From positions 74,480,001 to 74,544,000 of the forward strand of contig CM044877.1 in assembly GCA_024500155.1 (NCBI GenBank): a DNA stretch of 64,000 nucleotides, written 5' to 3'. The DNA comes from Chenopodium formosanum. Lineage: Eukaryota > Streptophyta > Magnoliopsida > Caryophyllales > Amaranthaceae. The position numbers were made by a program, and so were the translations under genes. Positions within the stretch are counted from its first letter, which is position 1. Each line of letters begins with the position of its first letter. The notes below the pieces were generated by a model. It did not search any database and was not told the DNA's origin. It saw only the letters and a program-made list of their open reading frames with translations. Positions 24,027-34,785 of this stretch are shown one piece after another.

Positions 24027-24269
24027 TGTAAATATGAGAAAAATAATTCTCTGTATGTTTTCATTGTATTTTTACATTCATAATATTCGGTCACATTACA
24101 ATATATATATAGATAATAGGAATATCTAATCCTAATATTATCAAATATCTTAACTTCCTAAATATATTCACAATATATCACGTATATCTTTTCACAATAA
24201 TATCTCATATGATATTATTCTCATAATATCATATCACAATTTATGTTCCTATCTCAATATACTCTGACA
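24027..24269 (-). mobile_element. Copia-type LTR
   Basis: The minus-strand copy starts TGTCAGAGTATATTGAG and ends CTCATATTTACA, i.e. TG...CA, directly bordering the primer-binding site. About 243 bp and AT-rich, with TATATATAT near 24105. No second LTR is seen in the window, so the element is truncated. Confidence 0.65.
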
Positions 24270-24324
24270 ACTTTGTGTACATTATACAAAGTATGATCTA
24301 TAATAGTAGACTATTAGATAGTTA

Positions 24325-25163
24325 CTAGGTTAAATCCCGTGCAATGCACGATTGTTAAATATTTTTACAATTTTATTATAAATTTTTTAATATCATGAGT
24401 TGAGTATTAAAAAATATAGAGTATATTAAAAATAAAAGCATGCAAGAGAAAATATTTTAAAAACATGTAATAGTTATAAACTTATAATGGATAGTTTAAT
24501 CTTTTAGGAAACGATTTAAATTTTATATAAAACAAATTATGTCATAATTTAGATATAACTTTTTTTTCCCTAAAGTAACAATAATTTTTTTAGAAGGTAC
24601 TTTTGGCGGGAAATTTTTTAAAAATACATTGACAAGTGTGTCTTAAAATTCGCTTTTAGTAGTATGTAATTGATTGATGATTGATTGATTGATTGATACC
24701 ATAATTTTACATACTTTTTTTTTTTTTTTTTTTATGTAAATAAACTATTTTATCCACTCATGGTTTATCCTCCATAGATGACTTTATTTTATTTAAAAGT
24801 ATGATGGTAATGTAAGCAACAATGCACCAGCGGTGAGTGATCATTATTCGTTATAGTGATTAGTTAACAATAATTAGAATACTATTATATTAAATTATTA
24901 AGTATTAGTTTTTTTTCATATAATTAAATCAATGGTGGGTGAGGATTCATTGCTCGATTTCACAGCTATATACATGTATCTTAATTAAAAGGTGCTCTTG
25001 TTTCAAAATAAATAAATAAAAGGTGTTCTAATAAGCAATTATAATCATCAATCGATTTAAGGACAAAGCAACGTATATTCACCATTAATTTACTTAATTA
25101 GGATTTAGGACTTTAGGAGTGTGTATGTTGTTACAACTTGGAAGACTTTTCATATTATATAGA
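24325..25163 (-). mobile_element. Non-autonomous Helitron
   Basis: Read on the minus strand: 5' end TCTATATAATATGAAAAGTC (from 25163), 3' end a short hairpin CGTGCATTGCACG, then GGGATTTAACCTAG ending in CTAG at 24325. The base before is A and the base after is T, the A^T insertion site of Helitrons, with no duplication. About 839 bp, no Rep/helicase coding. These terminal features match plant Helitrons; assignment rests on them alone. Confidence 0.75.
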
Positions 25164-25440
25164 TAATGATTTTGTTAGTTTTCTTTCAGAATTCGGAGAA
25201 TCACAAGATTTGAGTGTTACTCCGTACTATGCTACGTTTTGAATGCTTGTGAGAATTTTTTTTTTTTTTTTTTTAAATAATAATAAATAAATAAATAAAA
25301 ATAAATAAAAATAAAAAAATTATAGAGGCCGTTAGGTGCTAATTATAGTTACAAATGTGCATGTTTTTTTTTTTTTTTTTTTTTTTTTTTGACAAGCCAA
25401 ATGTGCATGTTTTAATTTGGATCCATTGAGCAAAATGTTA

Positions 25441-25611
25441 GGGCCTGTTCTCATAGACTGGACTGAACTGAGCTGAACTGAACTGAACCAAACTAAACTA
25501 AACTAAACTGAAATGATATTTTATAAGAGAAGGAAATTAGGAGCTGAACTGAAATGAACTGAGCTGAGATGAACTAAACTGAACTGAAAATAAACGTATG
25601 AGAACATGCTC
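25441..25611. mobile_element. PIF/Harbinger MITE, pentamer family, copy 3 (short form)
   Basis: TTA flanks (25438-25440 and 25612-25614). Ends GGGCCTGTTCTC and inverted GAGCATGTTCTC. Interior of CTGAA/TGAAC pentamers around a TTATAAGAGAAGGAAATTAG core that is the reverse complement of the core in the copies at 21296 and 31521. Confidence 0.87.
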
Positions 25612-25614
25612 TTA

Positions 25615-26156
25615 TGATATGTTAGAATAGATAAACCTTCCAATTTTCCAATTAATTTTTGTCTTTATATTTCTCTTTAATTAGCAAGAATGGAAAAGAT
25701 TTATATAAGTAAGGAATCGGAAAGGGAAATAATACATGTTATTTTTTTATATATGTTTGGTATTTTTATGGAATAGAAACAAATTAAAGAGTTATGATTG
25801 AGGAGGGAAACACATTTTATTTCCACTAGTTGGATAAGGGTAACAATTTAGGGGATTTTGTTACCCTTTGAAATTGTTACCCTTTGAAAATGATATTTGT
25901 TGCTCGTAGCTCATACCAAACTAATAGAAATAGAAACACTTATTTATTTACGTTTTCTACATTACAAATTTTCATACCAAACACCCCCTTAAAAATTGTA
26001 GTTGCTTAATACGAAGTATGTAAGGTTCCAATTGAAGGATTCATCAGTATGTTTATTATTTAAGGTTTATATCAAAGTGGTTTTGTTTTATTTCGTTACC
26101 GATTCGAGTTGCTTATATTCACGAGCATTTTTAAATATAAACTTGGAAAAATCATG

Positions 26157-26200
<44 letters not shown>

Positions 26201-26257
26201 CTTGGAAAAATCAGATTTTTACATTATCAAATTCCAAAAGTATTAGCTGATGCTAAG
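25615..26257. other. AT-rich intergenic DNA
   Basis: No gene recognised; a T/A homopolymer block lies at 26158-26199. Confidence 0.4.
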
Positions 26258-26268
26258 TGATTTTTGAT

Positions 26269-26270
<2 letters not shown>

Positions 26271-26306
<36 letters not shown>

Positions 26307-27976
26307 ACAATGAGTACTTCATAAATAAAGGACAAATTACAACCTAGGAGATCTAAAATAAACAACTAAAAACAACCAAACCCATTTAGCTAAACCATTA
26401 GAGGGAAAACGAAGTGAATGATTACACCCTTGTACATCATTCCAAATACCTCGGAGCTCGGATAACCAAAAGGTTTTGACCAAAACCTTTCCATGGACCA
26501 CAAGTTGCCAAACGAACCAACACCTTAGAGAAGGACAGATAATGCAAGCGAACTCTAAAGAAGGGAACCGAAACCTGTTATAAGACCTATGCAAAATCCC
26601 GGTGGAAGTAGTGTAGAGACAATACACCCGAAAGTCGAAAGCACCCTGTTGCCGAAAAAAAGACCCATCACACGACTCCACTCCTAGGGATGGAAGAGCA
26701 TAGCCACCTCCTAAGAGTCCGGGAGCCAAACCTCGAGAGCCGAATTTTTCCACGACTCTACCAAGTGAAACCTTACACCAAAATGCAGGTTTCTTTCCTG
26801 CAATTCTACCTATATAGAATGCAAGAAAATGGAGGACTTTGCTTACCCCAAACATTAAAGATGGGGAGCCTCCTTCAAGATTGTAATTTATAATGATGAC
26901 TGTCTTTGTCATCACCAACACCAACACCGGGATGATAGTCAATGAATGAAGACCCAAATCATCCTGCAACCAAGAAGCAACAGGACAAGCGAACAAACCT
27001 CTCCCCTCAAACTTACCTTCTCCCTGCAAATTCCAAATGCAGGGGATACTTTTTGCTTGCATAAATACCGCTAGCCTCTGGAAAAGAGCACAAACACAGA
27101 AGACAGCACCCAAACTATCAAAGAGGGAAGCCATACATGCAACATGACAACCCCCCATAACACGATCCCACCCCGAACAAGCAACTAAAAGGGCCACCAA
27201 CCAAACTAGCAAGGGATTGTTTATCCTTACAACCCCTAAAACCAACCAACAAGGCTCCAAGAACAACAACACTTCTTAACCCTCCATAACTAGAACTACT
27301 CTATACATCTCTATCTCATGAACTAACTCAAGTCCAAGTAGAGAAAGAGACTTATTAAAAACGGAAACATAAGCAACAAAATAAACAACTTAAACAAGAA
27401 CAACACAAATCAACTAATTAAACCAAAACTAAAAAATAACAACTAAAGAAAACCAGCATACAAACTAGCGTGAGAACAGAGGAAAGGCAACGAAACCTGA
27501 AAACCTCACCGGTAGAAATCCAACCCAACACCGAGAACAATCATCAACGGCTACGCGAAGAACCCCTCACTGACCCTAACCGTGGATACGCGAGGAAACC
27601 CTAACCTTAACTTCACCTTTACCGCCGGGAATTAATTAACGAAATTCCTTTCGACGGCGGCGTTAAGACTAGCCTTTGGTTCTTGATTTGTTGAGGCAAG
27701 CCGCAAAACACTTGACGATGAACCCAAACAAGCGGAACCACCGAAGAGAAACCCTCAATTCTTCACCACAAACCCAAAAAACAAAAATTAAACAAACAGG
27801 GAAGGGGAAAAACAGGAAGGTTGGGCTCGCCGGCAACGGTTAGGCAAAGCGCGCCAGTTGCCGGCGAGCAGGAAATGAGAATAAGGGGGCGGTGGAAGCG
27901 GTGGAGATAAGGATGGGGGTTTAGAGAGAGAAAGGGTCCTCTAACTTCTTGTATATACCAATATAAATGGGAGTGA
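26271..27976 (-). mobile_element. Poly(A)-tailed, LINE-mobilised insertion with 13-bp target duplication
   Basis: TGATTTTTGATAG occurs exactly at 26258-26270 and at 27977-27989. Read on the minus strand the insert ends in about 34 A (plus-strand T run 26272-26305) immediately before the duplication, the signature of target-primed reverse transcription. The sequence before the tail (TTTATTTATGAAGTACTCAT) resembles plant L1 3' ends. The 5' part is GC-rich (CTCTCTCTAAACCCCCATCC, CGCCGGCAACTGG) like a promoter/leader. About 1.7 kb, GC content well above the flanks. It may be a non-autonomous LINE derivative or a retrocopied transcript. Confidence 0.8.
26337..27272 (-). CDS. Unidentified open frame inside the poly(A)-tailed insertion
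   Basis: A 311-codon uninterrupted frame that opens with GTG and stops about 30 bp before the poly(A) tail. The first in-frame ATG lies about 38 codons in (MGGCHVACMASLF...). The translation is rich in Leu, Val, Trp and Cys with hydrophobic stretches in the first 60 codons (WLVLGVVRINNPLLVWLVAL). I recognise no reverse transcriptase, gag, zinc-finger or host domain. It could be a decayed ORF1-like frame, a captured gene, or chance openness in GC-richer DNA. No function is proposed. Confidence 0.25.
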   Translation of the reverse strand: MLLFLEPCWLVLGVVRINNPLLVWLVALLVACSGWDRVMGGCHVACMASLFDSLGAVFCVCALFQRLAVFMQAKSIPCIWNLQGEGKFEGRGLFACPVASWLQDDLGLHSLTIIPVLVLVMTKTVIIINYNLEGGSPSLMFGVSKVLHFLAFYIGRIAGKKPAFWCKVSLGRVVEKFGSRGLAPGLLGGGYALPSLGVESCDGSFFRQQGAFDFRVYCLYTTSTGILHRSYNRFRFPSLEFACIICPSLRCWFVWQLVVHGKVLVKTFWLSELRGIWNDVQGCNHSLRFPSNGLAKWVWLFLVVYFRSPRL

Positions 27977-28039
27977 TGATTTTTGATAGTCAATTATGAT
28001 TTAATTTGTTACATATTGATAATAAATAATATGTCTATC

Positions 28040-28815
28040 TAGACTTGGTAAATGGATCGTTAGAATCGGGTACGGGTCACGTCAGTAAACATTCGGGTCG
28101 GGTTATTTCGGGTATGATACGGGTCAGGTGCCAAGTCGATTTTAGGTCGGGTCAAACCATTTTCGGGACAAGTATGACCCTGTTCTGATACGATTATTTT
28201 CAGTTCAGTTCAGTTCAACTCTAATAAGTTCAGTTCAGTTCAGCTCCTAATTCCCTTCTTTTATAAAATATTCAGTTCAGTTTAGCTCTAATCAGTTCAG
28301 TTCAACTCTAATAAGTTCAGTTTAGTTCAGTCAATGAGAACAGGCTCTATGTTCGGGTCATATTCGAGTCGGGTCAAAATCAGGTCAAGTCATGTTCGGG
28401 TTGTTCCATTTGTGGATCAAACTCAATCAATGATTTCTTATTATTTTTTTTATTGTTATAATAAGAATTATCAATTCGGTTATGAGCTTGGCTACAGTTG
28501 AAAATGAACAATTTGAGTTATTTTATACACGAGACATTTTTAGCTCAATTATAAGTAATTTTAGTTCGGGATATTTTAGATATCGGGTCTATTCAGGTCA
28601 ATTTCGAGTATCGGGTTTATTCGGGTTAGACACTTTGGGTCAATTTCACCTCGGGTCAACTTTGGGCCGGGGCAGGATTGGGTCAAATCCATTTTCGGGT
28701 CGGGTATTAGTCGGGTCGGGTTAATTTCGTGTTTTATGTTAGTTTTGGGTCGATGTTTTTGGATCAATTTCGGATCATTTGGGTCGGGTCATTGGGTATG
28801 GGTCAGGATTGCTAG
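28040..28815. repeat. GGGTCGGGTC-rich repeat interrupted by a MITE
   Basis: Irregular array of words such as CGGGTCGGGTT, GGGTCAA and TCGGGTA over about 600 bp, split by the PIF MITE at 28176-28347. It resembles the low-complexity interior of small plant TIR elements. No borders were identified. Confidence 0.6.
28176..28347. mobile_element. PIF/Harbinger MITE, pentamer family, copy 4 (short form)
   Basis: Ends GACCCTGTTCTGA and inverted GAGCCTGTTCTCA, flanked by TAT on both sides (28173-28175 and 28348-28350). TTCAG pentamers fill the interior around a CTAATTCCCTTCTTTTATAA core. It sits inside the GGGTCGGGTC-rich repeat, so it is younger than that repeat. Confidence 0.8.
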
Positions 28816-28995
28816 GTATCCAGTTAAAAGGTTGTCGTACTCCCTTCGTTTTTAAATACTTGTTCCATTTTTCTTGGATACGCATGCCGATGCTAATATT
28901 TGATCACTAATATTTTTAATTATCAATAAGTATAAATTCTAACAATTGAAAATTAATAATCTATTCATTGAGATGATTCCAACAAGTACCCACAA

Positions 28996-29323
28996 AGGCC
29001 TTGTTTGGCAAATGGTTGTTGGCGGTTGGCTGGTTCACTTGGCTTGTTTGACCAGCTGGAATGTTTGGCTGTTTATAATGACTTTTGAAATTGGCTGTTT
29101 AAGTTGGCTGTTTATAAAAGTGTTTGGTAAATTAATTGGTGGTTGTTGGCTGTTTATTAGATAATTTGTGGGCCAACAAGCCAAAAGCCAACAAAAAAGC
29201 TACTCAAAGCAGCTTTTTCATTTTGGCTTAAAAGCCAGCTTTTTCGCTGACTAAAAAGCCAATTACCAAACACATTTTTTGGCTGTTTGACCACCTTAAA
29301 AAGCCAATTACCAAACATGGCCT
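28996..29323. mobile_element. TIR element with AGGCCTTGTTTGGC ends
   Basis: The left end AGGCCTTGTTTGGCAAATGG and inverted right end AGGCCATGTTTGGTAATTGG match at about 16 of 20 positions. Inside, GGCTGTTT/AAACAGCC and AAGCCAACA words recur in both orientations. About 328 bp, non-coding. No clear target duplication, so the superfamily (PIF or hAT) is open. A single Stowaway-like left end (ACTCCCTTCGTTTTTAAATA) lies just before it at about 28839. Confidence 0.6.
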
Positions 29324-29329
29324 ATATTT

Positions 29330-30100
29330 TTTTCTTATGTATAAATCACAAACATTAGTCAAAGTAAGTTTATAAGGCCACTTAATAAACTTTTCCATTG
29401 AATAAGATTCCAAATTCCAATGCATAGTAATATACAATGATCGTGATTTTGCATGAATTGTTAGGAAATTAATTGATCTATTATTTTAGATAGATCTCTT
29501 AAAAAAAATCCAAACCTAATTACATGATTTGTTAGGAAAATAAATAAGTGATAAAAATATAATCAATTAATCACCCACAAACCAAAATAGATGGACCAAT
29601 CTTAAGAAGCGAAAACCCTCCACCAACTACGCTATTAATCAACTTCGTTTGATTAATTTTGACAGACCATTATCAAATTGACACCAGACCAACCAAATGA
29701 CAGGGGTTTTAGATAAAGATGCCATTCCATTTAATTATTATTTTTCGTTAATTATAAATTTGATAATTATTAATTATCAACATGTTTAATAATCTTAACT
29801 AACAAAGTAACAAAATCTTTTTTTTTTTTTTTGAAATGTTTGATACAGTCATCATATCTGAGGTGTGAGACAAAAAATATGGTGAAATTCTGACTGTTTT
29901 TGGTTATATTTGTATTTTCTTGGGCTTTGTTGGCCGTTGATTCCGGGTCCGATGAAAAAGCTTGGGAATTACTTGAAATTTGGACCGTCTATTTTTTCAA
30001 AAAAAATAAAATGAAACACTGGCATTCTCCTCGATTTGAACGACGTAGCGTTGAAAAGCATAAAAAGCCAATTGTGGGCCCCTACTACCTTTGACGGAAA
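29330..30100. other. Spacer before the tRNA gene
   Basis: AT-rich DNA with no convincing gene. The 64-codon frame at 29900 has no motif. Confidence 0.4.
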
Positions 30101-30159
30101 TTGAGAGTTTTGAAATGAATTTTTTTTTGAAAAAAATAAATAAATAACTTTTAAATTTT

Positions 30160-30232
30160 GGTCCCGGCGGGGCTCGAACCCGCGACCTTCGGCTCATAAG
30201 ACCAACGCTCTAACCAACTGAGCTACGGGACC
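30160..30232 (-). tRNA. Nuclear tRNA gene, anticodon UAU by folding (tRNA-Ile)
   Basis: 73 nt on the minus strand. Acceptor stem GGTCCCG/CGGGACC pairs perfectly. D arm GCTCAGTTGGTTAGAGC, T arm GCGGGTTCGAGCCCCGC. The anticodon stem TTGGT/GCCGA (two G-U pairs) closes the loop CTTATGA, giving anticodon TAT. The pol III A box TAGCTCAGTTGG and B box GGTTCGAGCCC fit consensus, and a T run follows about 40 nt downstream. There is no intron. Nuclear, not organellar, because both promoter boxes are canonical. The isotype call depends on my hand fold. Confidence 0.85.
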
Positions 30233-30352
30233 AGTGTTAATAAATATTCTCTTTTTATTTATTTATATTAAATTATTTTGGTTTATTTATATTTTATTAC
30301 ATAATAAAATCGCAATATATTATCAATTTATCATACAGTCATACTAGAGTAA

Positions 30353-30554
30353 GGCTCTGTTCCGATTGACTGAACTCAGCTGAACTGAACTGAACTTATT
30401 AATTAGTGATTTCTAACTACGGATTAGTGATCTTTGATTATTTATTGATTATTTATTACTATACATATGTATATATACAAATGTACATATTATTAATATT
30501 ATTATTATTATTAATATTAATTTTGATTATTATTATTATTGTTATTATTTATTG

Positions 30555-30608
<54 letters not shown>

Positions 30609-30663
30609 TATTGATGATTATTATTATTATTTATTGATTATTATTATTAGTATTATTATTTCA

Positions 30664-30699
<36 letters not shown>

Positions 30700-30737
30700 T
30701 ATTGATGATCATCATTATTATTATTTATTACTTATTG

Positions 30738-30770
<33 letters not shown>

Positions 30771-30946
30771 GTTAATATTATTATTATTATTGTTGTTGTT
30801 GTTGTTGTTGTTGTTGTCGTCGTCGTCATCGTTGTTGTAAGAGCTTAAAAGAATGAAATTTGGCTTTATATCATTAGCAACATCATTAGACGTAAATTAA
30901 GAGCTGAGCTGAACTGAACTGAACTTCAACGGAAGAGAACAGACCC
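30353..30946. mobile_element. PIF/Harbinger MITE, pentamer family, copy 5, microsatellite-bearing
   Basis: TAA flanks (30350-30352 and 30947-30949). Ends GGCTCTGTTCCGATTGACT and inverted GGGTCTGTTCTCTTCCGTT. It shares with copy 1 the left segment GATTAGTGATCTTTGATTAT, the interrupted (TTA)n tract, a (GTT)n-(GTC)n stretch and the segment TTATATCATTAGCAACATCA. 594 bp. Confidence 0.88.
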
Positions 30947-31520
30947 TAACTACGCCACATTTGAACTTAAAAAACTTTTCTGTAAAGCTCGAAATGTACC
31001 AAATATTTTGAATAAACACTATCAGGTTCAATTTAAAATGTTCTAAAATCTTGAAAGCAAGCACCATAATATTGAAACAAAATTGCTCCTTAATACTCCA
31101 TGTTTTAAGATGTACTTTATGAAATAGACTTGTAGATGAGTTAAAAAAAAAAAAAAAATCGATATTACTCCATGTCAACATTTTTGAAACTCTTAGTTGA
31201 TGATTTTTATTAATAATCAAAAAAATAATTATTCCAATACCATAAACTCTTTTTCTTAAACTTGATTGTAGGTATATCATTAGTTGGTTGGCAGAATATA
31301 TCTAATCCACAAGTATGTGATATCAACGTTAAAATTAGAAAAAACTCTGTTTTGAGTCTTCGATTTCCATTAGAGGCACTCGAGGATAGGGCTTTGTTTT
31401 AACTCTCCCTCTAATTTAAAGTGTTTAGCCCACAAAATCGGTTAGGTTGACCCAAAAAATATATCATGGTTATAATTGTGAATTGATAATGTCTATAGGT
31501 AGACTAAAAACATATTATTA

Positions 31521-31724
31521 GGGTCTGTTCTCTTACGTTGAAATTCAGTTCAGTTCAGTTCAGCTCAGCTCAGCTCAGCTCAGTTCAGTTCAACTCAGCT
31601 TAGTTCAGCTCAGCTCCTAATTTCCTTCTCTTATAACATATTCAGTTCAGTTCCTAATTTCCTTCTCTTATAAAATATTCAGTTCAGTTCAGTTCAGCTC
31701 AGTTCATTCAGTGAGAACATGCCC
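31521..31724. mobile_element. PIF/Harbinger MITE, pentamer family, copy 6 (short form)
   Basis: TTA flanks (31518-31520 and 31725-31727). Ends GGGTCTGTTCTC and inverted GGGCATGTTCTC. The core CCTAATTTCCTTCTCTTATA occurs twice, showing an internal duplication relative to the 160-bp copies. Confidence 0.88.
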
Positions 31725-31754
31725 TTAATAATTGCTATAAACAACAATAATACT

Positions 31755-31757
<3 letters not shown>

Positions 31758-31834
<77 letters not shown>
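31758..31834. repeat. (AT)n microsatellite
   Basis: An essentially pure AT/TA array of about 77 bp just right of MITE copy 6. Confidence 0.95.
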
Positions 31835-31839
<5 letters not shown>

Positions 31840-32940
31840 TTCGGGAAAAGTTAGAAAAAAAGGAGAAGGATGATAACGTAGATATGGAAGAACCGAAGAA
31901 GCATATAGAAAACATGCTTGTTACTTGTTAGCATTAATTATAAAAATTCAAAAGATAAGAGTTCGCTATGTTAAAAAAAAAAAAAAAAAGTTCGTATTAT
32001 TTGGTGTAGTTGGTACGTAGATGTTTCACCTCGACTCCTACCTATAATGGATTCTTTGAGGCGGAGATTCCTAGATTTTATTCACTACTTCTGTAACCTT
32101 TAAAACAGAATGAGTTATGGCTTTTGGGACCAAATAAGCTCCTCTCCCAATTCCTAACCATTTAAAAAAGGCTTGGCAATCAACCATATCAATGGTTGGT
32201 AACTTGGTATAGCTTGATTAATGCCTAAATTGTCAATGAAATAATGAATCTTCTGTATAGGTATTAGGTAACATGTTTCCTTCATAATGGGAGTACAATT
32301 ATCGGTATATACTTATTTCTATTGGATGATTACTTCTTGCTCTTTATTACAATTATGATACCAATTCTCCATCTCTGCGGAACTCTCTCTTAGGCTTTAT
32401 TTGGTTGGGCGAAAAATTGACTTTCCAATCATCAAAGAGGAAAATATAAGTTATGTAACTAGGAATTTTAATCCTTTCTTTGGTACTTTGATGGAAAATG
32501 TAAGTTATGTAACTAGTAATTTTAATCTTTTCCTTGGTACATTGATGGAAAATTAACAAAAACGAAGATTTTCTGCCTGGGGAGCGATGGAAGGGAAAGG
32601 AAGGGAAGAGATGAACTGAAAGGTACAGAAGCAATTCCATGTTTTATATTACTCGAAAAACAGTAAAACCACTTAGCTTAGCAAAGTTGAAATTTGAATA
32701 CCATTAACCTTTTGATAAAACATCTGTAAACAAACGCTTGAAATCCAAGCTGCAGGCCAACTGGATGAGCTAAATTGAAAGAAAGCGACCAAACTCAACA
32801 TTATTCAAACATATATCACCAAAATTGAATGAATACAATAAGTTTGGACAATATCTTCCTTTGTTAAATTGACAGCCAAATTTCAGGCTTAAATTTACCT
32901 TATGTGTTACTATATAGCTACATCATATTCATTGAAACAT
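31840..32940. other. Spacer downstream of the Yip1-domain gene
   Basis: No gene recognised. A direct repeat of about 65 bp (TAAGTTATGTAACTAG...TTTAATC...GATGGAAAAT) is present twice at 32445-32560. The right part (about 32800-32965) is probably the 3' UTR of the next gene. Confidence 0.4.
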
Positions 32941-32965
32941 CTATCTAGTAGCTGTTTCTCCATAG

Positions 32966-34754
32966 TTAAACTGATACCGTGAATAGGTAAATCTTAAGAG
33001 CAATTGCCAAAGCTACTTGCAACAAAAATATTGCAACAACGATGAGGAACCACCTTTCACCAGCTGACTCGATGTGTGCCTTGAGATTAAGGGCAACAAA
33101 GCTTGCAGACATAAACCCGGCCACACCTGCAATCACCCATCTGAATATATCCAGGGGCACAACAGACAAACACTGCATCCAAAGGATACCATCAGTAATA
33201 AGATTAATTAAACAAATGAGTTCATAAACTAAGAAAATTTCTGGACAAAGGGACCACTATTGTATAATACGGAGTAGATTCTTTTGACCCCATAGCACAA
33301 GACAAATACAAAATGGATCCGTCAATTCAATTAAATTGTAATTTGCAGTAAAAATATAAACAATATAGCCACTGATTATTGAGAAGAAAGTTGCTAACTA
33401 GATGTTCCACACTTCCATTATCATGAAAAAGCCGGTATTTATCAAGACAATTTGTTCATAATGAAGTTCAGTATCAAATTAATAGTACGAGTTTTCTCTC
33501 AGAATAAATCAGAAGAGAGCTTACCAATGCAGGGACGAACACAAACAAGGAATAACCATACAAGCAGAGCAATTGGACGAAGCCAGATGGAGCAGAGAAA
33601 TACTTCAGCACCAAATAAAGGCACAGAGGCACGACCATCACATAACCATAGAACAAACCGGCAGACCATGTCACAAGGCTTATGTCATAATTCCAGTCTT
33701 TGCTGTGTAGCTTGTTTGACACATAAGTAACAAATGTACCGATGGATGCGGCGATGAATATTAGAGTAGTGCATATCCAAAATGGACCATACCTGCCCAA
33801 CATACAGCAAATAGAAACTGTCACCAGCTGCATGAGAGGGACTGAAATAATTCATGTGCCATATTCTCAAAAATAAAATACTAACAAGATTCAGCATGGA
33901 GAATTGGAGATGAAGCTAGAAAATATAGGCCCATAATTCACACTATAAACTTCAACTTGATTTAACGCATGCATAGGAAAATTAAAGCCTGAATATACCA
34001 ATGTGACAACTGAATCCTGGACATAGTAGTAACAACATGCAAATACTTCCAAAAGCAATTCCTCAGCTCACTTCATATTCCATACTCAGGCATCTTAATG
34101 AGAACTATGAAACTATCACACCCAATCAGTCAATCACCATGCAAGGAGCTTCTATTTTTTGCCACAGCACAGAAAGTGCAAGTAAAATAGTGCCAGGCAT
34201 GAAAATTATCCATTATTTTCCCTTCCACGCAAGTCTTCCAAGACAAAATTTTATGCTCCCAAGTCCTACCAATTATACAGCACATTCACACCACTAGATT
34301 ATTTTTCTTGAATTTGACTGGAGGCTGGAATTTTTTAAAGGGTATTACAAAGCTTCAAGTTTCCAAGAAAGAAAAACATTTTATCAACTCATTCAAGTGA
34401 TACTGAAAACCACCACAAATACAAAGATAAATATTATTCAACTTCCCAGAGTCATTGACATTATCATATAACAACAATAATCAAACTTACAAATCTGGGC
34501 TGTTGGAGATCAGTTCTGTGAAATTCCCTTTCCATGGAAATAGTGATTCTTTAATCCTCTCCAAGACATCAGAAGTATCAACATCAAAATATGGTTGATA
34601 AGCAGCAATACTGAATATCCCAAACCAACCACTTGATTGAGGCGCATCAGATCCACCACCTGGTTTGGAGAATGTGTCTGATAAGAAAGATACAGAATTA
34701 GTAAGAGCAAGGATCTATCACAAAAAAGTTATTAACATCTTGTAAATTATGTAA

Positions 34755-34785
<31 letters not shown>

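Noticed and set aside
27763..27993. 76-codon minus-strand frame at the 5' end of the retro-insert
   Set aside because: Starts outside the insert and crosses the target duplication, so it cannot be an element gene.
30160..30232. Plastid or mitochondrial origin of the tRNA
   Set aside because: Canonical pol III A and B boxes and a downstream T run fit a nuclear gene.
31719..31931. Open frame with an Ile-Tyr repeat
   Set aside because: Translation of the (AT)n microsatellite.
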